Assembly (NCBI RefSeq): GCF_900109995.1
Contig: NZ_FOCB01000001.1
Span: 310,001-374,000, forward strand
From: Pseudomonas sp. ok272
GTDB taxonomy: Bacteria > Pseudomonadota > Gammaproteobacteria > Pseudomonadales > Pseudomonadaceae
Direction: 5' to 3'
DNA length: 64,000 nt
Below are positions 48,362 to 56,851 of this stretch, one piece after another (position 1 is the first letter of the stretch; each line of letters starts with the position of its first letter). The notes below the pieces were generated by a model that worked only from the letters and a program-made list of their open reading frames with translations, made no database searches and was not told where the DNA came from. Both the position numbers and the translations under genes were made by a program.

Positions 48362-49051
48362 ATGAGCATAGTCCGGACAGCATTGCCCTTGATTCTGCTA
48401 ACCAGTGTGTTGACTGGTTGTGCAGGTTTGCAGAAAACCGACTGGCCAACCTGTGCGGCCGTTGGTGGTGTCGTGGGTGCGGGACTCGGTGCGACAAAAA
48501 GCTCGGCATGGGCCGGCGGTGGCGCACTCTTCGTGGGCGGCATGGCGGCCGCTTACTGCTGGGTACATGGTGACGGCGACGAAGATGGCGATGGTGTACT
48601 AGACAGCCTCGATAAGTGCCCAGGTACGCCGAAGGGCGTGCAGGTCGATGCCAACGGCTGCCCTCCGCCACCGGTTGTGGTGGAAGAAGTCGTGGTGATC
48701 AAGGAAGAGGTCATCGTCATCCGCGATGTGAACTTCCAGTTCGATTCGGCCAAGTTGACCGCCGCCGATAAGGACAAGCTGGAAACCATCGCCACCCGCC
48801 TGAAACAGGAAGCACCGACCGCCAGGCTGACCGTGACCGGGTATACCGACAGTGTCGGCAGCGATGCCTACAACCAGAAACTCTCGGAAAAACGTGCCCA
48901 TTCGGTGGTTGAGTACCTGGTCGAACGAGGCGTGCCAAGTGCGTCCTTCGTGTCAGTGAGCGGCGCTGGTGAAAGCAATCCGGTGGCCGACAACAAAACG
49001 GCGGACGGTCGTGCGATGAACCGCCGTACCGAAATCAAGATCAACCGCTAG
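48362..49051 (+). CDS. OmpA-family lipoprotein with thrombospondin-3-like linker
   Basis: The 229-residue protein starts at ATG 48362 after AAGGAGAAAA and has lipobox VLTGC. A glycine-rich hydrophobic segment (AAVGGVVGAGLGATKSSAWAGG) is followed by a calcium-binding-type repeat DGDEDGDGVLDSLDKCPGTP. A Val/Glu-rich stretch then leads to a peptidoglycan-binding OmpA domain (VNFQFDSAKLTAADKDKL, GYTDSVGSDAYNQKLSEKRA, NRRTEIKI). It resembles OprF's C-terminal half without the barrel and probably links outer membrane and wall. Confidence 0.92.
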   Translation: MSIVRTALPLILLTSVLTGCAGLQKTDWPTCAAVGGVVGAGLGATKSSAWAGGGALFVGGMAAAYCWVHGDGDEDGDGVLDSLDKCPGTPKGVQVDANGCPPPPVVVEEVVVIKEEVIVIRDVNFQFDSAKLTAADKDKLETIATRLKQEAPTARLTVTGYTDSVGSDAYNQKLSEKRAHSVVEYLVERGVPSASFVSVSGAGESNPVADNKTADGRAMNRRTEIKINR

Positions 49052-49211
49052 TACCGCTCCTCGGCATCCGCGGCGGTACAGTCGCGGATGCCGATCCTCG
49101 CCGATCAGGCTGCCAAGCGCGTACCCGACAAGAATTTTCAAAGCCCTCTGGCGCACCCCTTGTGGAAGTCGTTACTGTGCGCGCAAAGAATAATTATCCA
49201 GGGGGGAGGGT

Positions 49212-49490
49212 ATGAAAGTGATTTTGGGGCTTGGCAAGTGTCTGGCGCTGGTGTTCTGGCTGGTGGTGCTGATCAATCTGTACCAGCCACTGGTCAATCC
49301 GTTCGATGTGTTGATCAATCTGGCGGGTTGCCTGTTGTTGCTGACCCACCTTCTGGAGTTGCTGCTATTTCACCGCACCATTAAAGCGCGACCGCAGCCC
49401 TGGCGCGATCGCCTGCTGATTCTGCTGGTCGGTATTCTCCACGTGCGTACCCTGGCTGCACCTGCTGCGACGGAGACGACCCATGCGTAA
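49212..49490 (+). CDS. DUF1145 family small membrane protein
   Basis: This 92-residue protein has three hydrophobic segments (LGKCLALVFWLVVLINLYQPL, VLINLAGCLLLLTHLLELLLF and LLILLVGILHV). ATG 49212 follows GGGGGGAGGG. The DUF1145 family has no known function. It overlaps the collagen-like gene by 8 bases, suggesting coupled expression. Confidence 0.87.
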   Translation: MKVILGLGKCLALVFWLVVLINLYQPLVNPFDVLINLAGCLLLLTHLLELLLFHRTIKARPQPWRDRLLILLVGILHVRTLAAPAATETTHA

Positions 49491-50241
49491 GCTCTGTCTG
49501 CTCGCCGTGCTGGTCAGTCCGATGGCAATGGCCCAGGTCGTGACCGTCGAAACCAACTCGCTGATGCGCCTGCCCAACACCGCCAGCACGCTGCAACTGG
49601 AGCGCCTGGAAGTCGCGGACTACGGCACCTTGTTGATTCCCGCCAACGTCACTGAGCTGACGGTGGGTGAGTTGCGCCTGGGGCGAGACGCGCGGATTGC
49701 CATCGTCCCCGGCGAACAGGGCCTGAACCTGAAAGCCAGTCGTGCGCAGTTGGACAGCGGCAGTCAGATCACTTCCCGCGGTGCGCCGGGGACGTATCTC
49801 AAGGCCGCTCGCGCCGGGCGTAACCTCAACCTGCACATTGCCTCCCTGAACGCCGCGCAATTATCGGTGGATGCCCGTGGCGGCACCGGTGCACCTGGTT
49901 TCGTCGGACTCGATGGTGCCAACGGCGCGGATCCGGGATGTACCTGGGGCGCCGCCGGGCGTGGCTATGACGGTGATAACGGCGGCGATGGGCATGCCGG
50001 GGCGCCGGGTGCACAGGTGCGCGTAGAGTTGCCTCGTGACTACCCGGCCGAGCAGATCAAGGTGCTGGTCGACGGCGGCGCCGGTGGCGTGGCCGGTGCT
50101 GGCGGCAAGCCCGGCGAGGGTGGTAAGGCCAAGGGCTGTTTTGTCTACGATACCGATGGCGGCAAGCGTGGTCGTGCGGGTACGCCCGGCCAACCAGGCG
50201 CTGTGGGGGCACCCGGGGCGGTGACCGTGCAGCGGCTTTGA
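49483..50241 (+). CDS. Exported collagen-like Gly-rich protein
   Basis: This 252-residue protein has a signal peptide (MRKLCLLAVLVSPMAMA). The first 120 residues have a beta-helix-like pattern (LQLERLEVADYGTLLIPANV). From residue ~128 on, Gly-x-y runs appear (GGTGAPGFVGLDGANGADPG, then GRAGTPGQPGAVGAPGAV), with two Cys (DPGCTW and KGCFVY) that could bridge the two runs. It may be secreted or surface-exposed. I do not recognise a characterised homologue. Confidence 0.75.
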   Translation: MRKLCLLAVLVSPMAMAQVVTVETNSLMRLPNTASTLQLERLEVADYGTLLIPANVTELTVGELRLGRDARIAIVPGEQGLNLKASRAQLDSGSQITSRGAPGTYLKAARAGRNLNLHIASLNAAQLSVDARGGTGAPGFVGLDGANGADPGCTWGAAGRGYDGDNGGDGHAGAPGAQVRVELPRDYPAEQIKVLVDGGAGGVAGAGGKPGEGGKAKGCFVYDTDGGKRGRAGTPGQPGAVGAPGAVTVQRL

Positions 50242-50249
50242 GTGTTCTG

Positions 50250-50275
50250 GTGGGAGCGAGCAGGCTCGCTCCCAC
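50250..50275. repeat. REP-type perfect palindrome
   Basis: GTGGGAGCGAGC at 50250-50261 and GCTCGCTCCCAC at 50264-50275 are perfectly complementary around AG. It is a single compact form of the REP unit found at 18771 and 31082, just after the collagen-like gene. Confidence 0.85.
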
Positions 50276-50301
50276 ATTGATGCGTCACTACCCTGGGACG
50301 G

Positions 50302-50766
50302 TTAAAACATCGGCCGCGCCGAGGCGATAGCCACCAACACCAAGCCGACGATCAGGTTGATCCCCACCAGGCGCCGAATCCTGCCCAGGGTGGCGGCCCC
50401 CGCTGGCCAGTCTTCGGCCAGCACCGCCTGGCGCAGCTCGGGCAATTGCAATGTCTGGATACGGATGAACAGTGCCGTCATCACCAGGTACAGGCCCATC
50501 ATGATCTGCACATACCTGGGCGCCGTCTCAAAGCCGGTGAAGCGCATCTGGATCAGGCCGACACCGCTGATCGGCAAGATCACCACCGCGACCCAGACCC
50601 AGACGAAAAATCGTTGAAACACTTCTACCCACAGTTTCAGTCGGGCCGGGCCTTCCAGCGCCTTCATGGCGGCGGGGCGCAGCACCATCCAGGCGAAAAA
50701 CATGCCGCCGACCCAGACCAGGGCGGCCAGCACATGCAGGCTATAAATGAAGGCGAAAGCGGTCAT
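50302..50766 (-). CDS. CopD-family inner-membrane protein
   Basis: This 154-residue protein has four hydrophobic segments and the CopD-domain pattern FAFIYSLHVLAALVWVGGMF, with His10-like and Trp-Val-Gly-Gly residues, and YLVMTALFIRIQ. CopD proteins are linked to copper uptake in copper-resistance operons, but short stand-alone members like this have unknown roles. It is divergent from dinG. Confidence 0.85.
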   Translation of the reverse strand: MTAFAFIYSLHVLAALVWVGGMFFAWMVLRPAAMKALEGPARLKLWVEVFQRFFVWVWVAVVILPISGVGLIQMRFTGFETAPRYVQIMMGLYLVMTALFIRIQTLQLPELRQAVLAEDWPAGAATLGRIRRLVGINLIVGLVLVAIASARPMF

Positions 50767-50827
50767 CGGGGTACTCCGTTCTGCGCAGGACTAATTAGCG
50801 GGGTATGATAGCGGCCGATCCGAACCA

Positions 50828-50843
50828 CTGAAAATTTATCCAG
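50828..50843 (+). promoter_or_regulatory. LexA box (SOS box) of dinG
   Basis: CTGAAAATTTATCCAG fits CTG-N10-CAG with an AT-rich centre, ending 22 bases before the dinG start codon. E. coli dinG is SOS-regulated, which supports the call; the right half CCAG is weaker than ACAG. Confidence 0.65.
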
Positions 50844-50865
50844 CGTTTTTTGCGCCCGACAATCC

Positions 50866-53010
50866 ATGATCAGCACTGAACTCAAAACCACGATCCAGGG
50901 CGCCTACTCGCGTTTTCTCGAAGCCAAGAGCCTCAAGCCGCGATACGGCCAGCGCCTGATGATCGCCGAAGTGGCGAAAGTCCTGGGCGATATCGACACC
51001 GACGACGAAGGCCGGCGCAGTGGCGACCCCGCTGTGGTGGCGGTGGAAGCCGGCACCGGCACGGGCAAAACCGTGGCCTACAGCCTGGCGGCGATCCCGA
51101 CTGCCAAGGCCGCCGGCAAGCGACTGGTGATTGCCACCGCGACCGTCGCCCTGCAAGAGCAAATCGTCTACAAGGACCTGCCGGACCTGATGCGCAACAG
51201 CGGGCTGAACTTCACCTTCGCCCTGGCGAAGGGGCGTGGCCGCTACATGTGCCTGTCCAAGCTCGACATGCTGCTGCAGGAAGGCCACGCACAAACCGCC
51301 ACGGCCCAGCTGTTCGAAGAAGAAGGCTTCAAGATCGAAGTCGATGAAGCCAGCCAGAAGCTGTTTACCAGCATGATCGAGAAGCTGGCCGGCAATAAGT
51401 GGGACGGTGACCGCGACAGCTGGTCCACCGCCCTGGAAGATGCCGACTGGGCCCGCTTGACCACCGATCACAGCCAGTGCACCAACCGCCATTGCCCCAA
51501 CTTTGGCCAGTGCGCCTTCTACAAGGCCCGCGAAGGCATGGGCAAGGTCGACGTGATTGTCACCAACCACGACATGGTCCTGGCGGACCTGGCCCTGGGC
51601 GGTGGTGCGGTGCTGCCGGACCCGCGTGACACGCTCTACGTGTTCGACGAAGGCCATCACCTGCCCGACAAGGCCATCGGCCACTTCGCCCATTACACGC
51701 GCCTGCGCTCCACTGCCGACTGGCTGGAAACCACCGCCAAGAACCTCACCAAACTCCTGGCCCAGCATCCGCTGCCGGGGGACTTGGGCAAGTTGATCGA
51801 GCAAGTGCCGGAGCTGGCGCGCGAGATCAAGACCCAGCAACAGTTCATGTTCAGCGCCTGCGAGCAGATCGCCGACTTCAAGCCCGGCGAAGACGCCGAA
51901 GGCCGCGAGCGCCCACGCTATCGCTTTGTCGGCGGCGTGGTGCCCGAGCACATGCGCGAGATGGGCATCGAGCTGAAGAAGGGCTTCGCCCGTTTGACCG
52001 ACGTCTTCACCCGCCTCACCGAGTTGCTCAAGGAAGGCATGGATGGCGAGGTCAACATCGGCATCGCCAGCAACCAGGCGGAAGAATGGTACCCGCTGTT
52101 CGGCAGCCTGCTGTCGCGTTCCCAGGGCAACTGGGAATTGTGGACCGCGTTCACCGCCGAAGACCCGGACGACAACCCGCCGATGGCGCGCTGGCTGACC
52201 CTGGCCGAAAGCGGCTCGCTGTTCGACATCGAGGTCAACGCCAGCCCGATCCTGGCGGCCGAGATGTTGCGCCGCAACTTGTGGAATGTGGCCTACGGTG
52301 CGCTCGTCACCTCGGCGACCCTCACGGCCCTGGGGACGTTCGACCGTTTCCGCATGCGCGCCGGGCTGCCGAAAAAAGCCGTGACAGCCGTGGTGCCAAG
52401 TCCGTTCCATCACGCTGATGCTGGCGTGCTGCGGGTGCCGGACCTCAAGGCCGACCCCCGCGACGCGCCGGCTCATACAGCAGCGATCATTCGCGACTTG
52501 CCGGCATTGGTTGAAGGCTCGCGCGGCACCCTGGTGCTGTTTTCCTCGCGTAAACAGATGCAGGACGTGTTCGACGGCCTGGAGCGCGACTGGCGCAAGC
52601 AGGTGTTCATCCAGGGCAACCTGTCGAAGCAGGAAACCCTGAACAAGCACAAGGCGCGGGTCGATGGCGGGGACTCCAGTGTGTTGTTCGGCCTGGCGAG
52701 CTTCGCCGAGGGCGTCGACTTGCCGGGGGCCTACTGTGAGCATGTGGTGATCGCCAAGATCCCGTTCTCGGTACCCGATGACCCGGTCGAGGCCGCATTG
52801 GCCGAATGGATCGAGGCCCGGGGCGGTAATCCGTTCATGGAAATCTCGGTGCCGGACGCCTCGCTCAAACTTGTCCAGGCCTGTGGTCGGCTGCTGCGCA
52901 CCGAAGAAGACCGCGGCACCATCACCCTGCTTGACCGACGCCTGGTCACGCAACGCTATGGCAAGGCGATCCTCAACGCACTGCCGCCGTTTCGCCGCGA
53001 AATATCTTGA
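50866..53010 (+). CDS. dinG: ATP-dependent DNA helicase DinG
   Basis: The 714-residue superfamily 2 helicase is related to XPD and unwinds 5'-to-3', including R-loops and D-loops. Walker A is EAGTGTGKT and the Walker B DEGH box is VFDEGHHLPDKA. The four iron-sulfur cysteines lie in GRYMCLSK and CTNRHCPNFGQC. Motif VI is QACGRLLRTEEDRGTI. The probable LexA box upstream predicts damage induction. Confidence 0.96.
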   Translation: MISTELKTTIQGAYSRFLEAKSLKPRYGQRLMIAEVAKVLGDIDTDDEGRRSGDPAVVAVEAGTGTGKTVAYSLAAIPTAKAAGKRLVIATATVALQEQIVYKDLPDLMRNSGLNFTFALAKGRGRYMCLSKLDMLLQEGHAQTATAQLFEEEGFKIEVDEASQKLFTSMIEKLAGNKWDGDRDSWSTALEDADWARLTTDHSQCTNRHCPNFGQCAFYKAREGMGKVDVIVTNHDMVLADLALGGGAVLPDPRDTLYVFDEGHHLPDKAIGHFAHYTRLRSTADWLETTAKNLTKLLAQHPLPGDLGKLIEQVPELAREIKTQQQFMFSACEQIADFKPGEDAEGRERPRYRFVGGVVPEHMREMGIELKKGFARLTDVFTRLTELLKEGMDGEVNIGIASNQAEEWYPLFGSLLSRSQGNWELWTAFTAEDPDDNPPMARWLTLAESGSLFDIEVNASPILAAEMLRRNLWNVAYGALVTSATLTALGTFDRFRMRAGLPKKAVTAVVPSPFHHADAGVLRVPDLKADPRDAPAHTAAIIRDLPALVEGSRGTLVLFSSRKQMQDVFDGLERDWRKQVFIQGNLSKQETLNKHKARVDGGDSSVLFGLASFAEGVDLPGAYCEHVVIAKIPFSVPDDPVEAALAEWIEARGGNPFMEISVPDASLKLVQACGRLLRTEEDRGTITLLDRRLVTQRYGKAILNALPPFRREIS

Positions 53011-53091
53011 GACGAAATGGGCACAAATGCCCATTTCGTTGTCTATCCCCCGTCACCGATTTGCTCTGACCTTAGGGAGAACCAGGTTCAT

Positions 53092-55458
53092 ATGATTCGC
53101 CGTTCGTTATCCGCCGCTTTTGCCCTGATGTTTACGGCTCCGCTGTGGGCGGCTCCTGTCGCCCCGCAGACGCTGTTCAACTTTGTCCGGCCCGCCGATG
53201 TGGTCCAGGTGGCGACCCAGGATGCCAGCCTGCCGCAATCCAATGCGGAGCAAACGGCCGAAGGCGAAGTGCTGCGTCGGGTGACGTTCAACCCAGCGGT
53301 GCAACCGACGTTGCGCCTGACCCCGCAAAGCGGTGCCTGGGACTGGTCGCAGTCCGGCGTCATGACCTTGCGCATCCAGAGCGCGATGAGCTGGGCCGTG
53401 ACGCTGTACGTGAAGGTCCAGAGCAACGACGGCAAAACGCTGGTCAGTCGCATCGACTTGCCTGCCGGCCCTGCGCAAACCTTGCTGGTGCCACTCACGC
53501 CCAGCTCGCCACTGAGCCAGGGCATGAAAGCCGGGCCGCCGATGCCGATGACCGTCGATGGTCAGCGCATCCTGCTGGTCAGCAGTGAGGGAGCACTTGA
53601 TCGCAGCCAGGTGGTGTCCGTCTCGCTGTCGATGGACCGGCCGAAAGTCGCCCAGAGCATCCTGCTGGAGCGCTTTGGGGTGCAGGATGGTGACACGGTG
53701 ATCAAGGCGGTCTATGCCTCGTTGGTGGACGCCTACGGCCAGTCCAACCGCGCCACATGGCCGGAAAAAGTCACCCGCGACGATCAGCTCAAGGCGGCGG
53801 CCGACAAGGAGCAAACCCAACTCAAGACCTGGCTGGCGGAGCGTGAGCGCTCGTCGCTGGACACGTTTGGTGGCTGGAGCAAAGGCCCGGCGTTCAAGGC
53901 CAGTGGCTTCTTCCGTACGCAAAAGCTCGATGGTCGCTGGTACCTGGTGACACCTGAAGGGCATCCGTTCTACTCATTGGGGGTCAATGCCGTGACCGCT
54001 GGCGCCAGCCAGACCTATGTCGCGGGTCGCGAGGGGATGTTCGACTCATTGCCTGGAGCCGATGAGCCATTGGCCGCTCACTACGGAGAAGGTGATAACC
54101 GTAGTGGCAATGGCGCCGACCAGGGGCGGGGGTTCAACGCCGGCCGCTGGTATGACTTCTATGGTGCCAACCTGCACCGTCTCTACGGTCAGCCGTGTGC
54201 CGTGGCGATTAAAACCCCTGGCACCGCCGATGCACCTTGTGCGCCTTACGTTTTCGACGAACAACGCTGGAACAGCCGTACCCTGGATCGCCTGCAGGCC
54301 TGGGGCTTCAATACGCTGGGGAACTGGAGTGCACCGGCGCTGGGCCTGAATGATCGGGTGCCGTACACCTTGCCGCTGTCGATTGTCGGTGACTACACCA
54401 GCATCAGCACCGGCAGCGACTGGTGGGGCGGCATGCCCGATCCGTTCGACCCGCGCTTTGCCATGGCCACCGAGCGTGCCGTGGCGATTGCCGCCCGCGA
54501 TCATCGTGACGATCCCTGGCTGATCGGCTACTTTGCCGATAACGAACTGGCCTGGGCGGGGCCGGGTGACGATCCCAAGGCCCGCTATGCCCTGGCCTAC
54601 GGCACCTTGAAAATGACCACCGATGCGCCCGCCAAACGGGCATTCCTCAAGCAACTGCGGGACAAGTACCGCAACCAGGCCGGCCTGTCCAAGGCGTGGG
54701 GGGTCGATCTGCCGGCGTGGGAGTTGATGGAAGACCCGGGCTTCGTGCCACCGCTGCCGAACCCCGAGCACCCGGAAATCGAAGCGGACTTCAAATACTT
54801 CCAGAAGGTCTTCGCCGACACCTACTTCAAGACCATCTCCGATTCGTTGAAATGGCACGCGCCGAACCACCTGCTGCTCGGTGGCCGTTTTGCGGTCAGC
54901 ACGCCCGAGGCGGTTGCATCCTGCGCCCAGTATTGCGATGTGCTGAGCTTCAACCTGTACACGCAAAAGCCTCAAGACGGCTATGACTTTACCCAGTTGC
55001 GGGCACTTGATAAGCCGGTGCTGATCACTGAGATCAACTTCGGCTCGCGTGACCGAGGTCCGTTCTGGGGCGGTGTCACGCAGGTGGCGAAGGAAGAAGA
55101 CCGTGGGCCGGCGTATGCCAATTTCGTCAAGCATGCGCTCAGCGAACCTTCGATCGTCGGGGTCCATTGGTTTCAATACCTCGACCAGCCTGTGACCGGT
55201 CGTCTGCTGGATGGCGAGAATGGCCATTTCGGTTTGTTGGGGATTACCGACCTGCCGTTTCAGGGTTTTGTCGATAGCGTGCGTAAGACAAATCTTCAAG
55301 TTGTTGCTCGGCTGAGCAAGGAAGCGGCGCTGGCCAAGGCCGCCGCCGACAAGGCGGGTGAAACGATTGCCCTGCCAGATGGCGGCAAAGGGCCGGCTGG
55401 CAAGGGTTTAGGGGCAGGTGTGGAGCACACGGGCGAGCACTCGGCTAACGGACATTGA
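53092..55458 (+). CDS. Exported glycoside hydrolase, beta-agarase/beta-galactosidase-like
   Basis: This 788-residue protein starts at ATG 53092 after TTAGGGAGA with a signal peptide (RRSLSAAFALMFTAPLWAAP). An N-terminal beta-sandwich (~residues 25-210) precedes a TIM-barrel glycosidase: GFFRTQKLDGRWYLVTPEGH, YFADNELAW with the acid/base candidate Glu485, and VLITEINFGSRD with the nucleophile candidate Glu647. The Asn-Glu pair and late Glu fit clan GH-A (GH42/GH50-like). A charged Gly-rich tail ends it. The substrate is not evident; agar is unlikely for a soil/plant organism. It lies 81 bases after dinG. Confidence 0.8.
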   Translation: MIRRSLSAAFALMFTAPLWAAPVAPQTLFNFVRPADVVQVATQDASLPQSNAEQTAEGEVLRRVTFNPAVQPTLRLTPQSGAWDWSQSGVMTLRIQSAMSWAVTLYVKVQSNDGKTLVSRIDLPAGPAQTLLVPLTPSSPLSQGMKAGPPMPMTVDGQRILLVSSEGALDRSQVVSVSLSMDRPKVAQSILLERFGVQDGDTVIKAVYASLVDAYGQSNRATWPEKVTRDDQLKAAADKEQTQLKTWLAERERSSLDTFGGWSKGPAFKASGFFRTQKLDGRWYLVTPEGHPFYSLGVNAVTAGASQTYVAGREGMFDSLPGADEPLAAHYGEGDNRSGNGADQGRGFNAGRWYDFYGANLHRLYGQPCAVAIKTPGTADAPCAPYVFDEQRWNSRTLDRLQAWGFNTLGNWSAPALGLNDRVPYTLPLSIVGDYTSISTGSDWWGGMPDPFDPRFAMATERAVAIAARDHRDDPWLIGYFADNELAWAGPGDDPKARYALAYGTLKMTTDAPAKRAFLKQLRDKYRNQAGLSKAWGVDLPAWELMEDPGFVPPLPNPEHPEIEADFKYFQKVFADTYFKTISDSLKWHAPNHLLLGGRFAVSTPEAVASCAQYCDVLSFNLYTQKPQDGYDFTQLRALDKPVLITEINFGSRDRGPFWGGVTQVAKEEDRGPAYANFVKHALSEPSIVGVHWFQYLDQPVTGRLLDGENGHFGLLGITDLPFQGFVDSVRKTNLQVVARLSKEAALAKAAADKAGETIALPDGGKGPAGKGLGAGVEHTGEHSANGH

Positions 55459-55562
55459 TGGCTGATTGATAGTTACCGCCCAGCTTGCGCGGGTTCCCAA
55501 AAGCCTCAGGGGCTGGAACAATGCGGGCCATTGTGTCGAGATGTTCTTGCGAAGAGGTGCGG

Positions 55563-56708
55563 GTGCAGATTCAGGGTCATTACGAGCTTAAGTTTGAAGC
55601 GGTGCGCGAAGCCTTTGCCGCGTTGTTCGACGACCCTCAGGAACGCGGCGCGGCGCTGTGTATTCAAGTGGGTGGGGAAACCGTCATCGACCTCTGGGCC
55701 GGTACGTCGGACAAGGACGGTAGCCAGGCCTGGCACAGCGATACCATCGTCAACCTGTTCTCCTGCACCAAGACCTTTACCGCCGTTACGGCGCTGCAGT
55801 TGGTTGCCGAAGGCAAGTTGCAACTCGACGCCCCGGTAGCCCGCTACTGGCCCGAGTTCGCGGCGGCCGGTAAACAATCCATTACCCTGCGTCAATTACT
55901 CTGCCACCAGGCCGGCCTTCCGGCGCTGCGCGAGTTGTTGGCGCCAGAAGCCCTTTACGACTGGCAAACCATGGTCGATGCGTTGGCGGCCGAGGCCCCC
56001 TGGTGGACGCCGGGCGAAGGGCATGGCTACGCGGCGATTACCTATGGTTGGTTGGTGGGAGAGCTGTTGCGCCGCGCCGATGGCCGTGGCCCGGGTGAAT
56101 CCATCGTGGCGCGGGTTGCCCGGCCATTGGGGCTGGACTTCCACGTGGGCCTGGCCGACGAAGAGTTCGACCGCGTGGCGCATATCGCGCGTGGCAAGGG
56201 CAATGTCGGTGATGCTGCCGCTCAGCGTTTGTTACAGGTGATGATGCGTGATCCGACCGCGATGACGACCCGGGCGTTCGCCAACCCTCCGTCGATCATG
56301 ACCAGTACCAACAAGCCGGAGTGGCGGCGTATGCAGCAGCCAGCGGCCAATGGCCATGGCCATGCACGGAGCCTGGCCGGGTTTTACGCCGGTTTGCTGG
56401 ACGGCAGCTTGCTGGAAGGCGAGATGCTCGATGAACTGACCCGCGAGCACAGCCTTGGCGAGGACAAGACGCTACTGACCCGGACCCGTTTTGGCCTGGG
56501 TTGCATGCTCGACCAACCGGATGTACCCAATGCAACCTTCGGCCTTGGCCCTAGCGCGTTTGGTCATCCGGGGGCGGGTGGTTCCGTCGGGTTTGCCGAC
56601 CCGCAATACGATGTCGCCTTCGGTTTCGTCACCAACACCCTGGGGCCCTACGTGTTGATGGACCCTCGGGCACAGAAGCTGGTACGGGTTTTGGCCGGTT
56701 GCCTGTAA
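55563..56708 (+). CDS. Serine hydrolase of the beta-lactamase/EstB family
   Basis: From GTG 55563 (VQIQGHYELKFEAV) the protein is 381 residues, with a class C beta-lactamase-like fold. The Ser-x-x-Lys motif is SCTK (Ser67, Lys70), and HGYAAITYGW supplies the Tyr region. The late GHPGAGGSVGFADP loop replaces the KTG box. There is no signal peptide, so it is a cytoplasmic esterase or peptidase of the EstB type rather than a beta-lactamase. The frame is open from 55485 but the upstream codons look non-coding. Confidence 0.88.
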   Translation: MQIQGHYELKFEAVREAFAALFDDPQERGAALCIQVGGETVIDLWAGTSDKDGSQAWHSDTIVNLFSCTKTFTAVTALQLVAEGKLQLDAPVARYWPEFAAAGKQSITLRQLLCHQAGLPALRELLAPEALYDWQTMVDALAAEAPWWTPGEGHGYAAITYGWLVGELLRRADGRGPGESIVARVARPLGLDFHVGLADEEFDRVAHIARGKGNVGDAAAQRLLQVMMRDPTAMTTRAFANPPSIMTSTNKPEWRRMQQPAANGHGHARSLAGFYAGLLDGSLLEGEMLDELTREHSLGEDKTLLTRTRFGLGCMLDQPDVPNATFGLGPSAFGHPGAGGSVGFADPQYDVAFGFVTNTLGPYVLMDPRAQKLVRVLAGCL

Positions 56709-56851
56709 TAGGGGTTGCGGTTAAGCGGTTATTTGCTAAAAAGATACTCATCGCCCCGGGAGGCAACTCCCATGGCTTTTAACGTGGCACAGCGTTTGTT
56801 TATACGGGTCGATGCGACCCACTGCTTTCTATCTCATTTTGTGGATATCCC

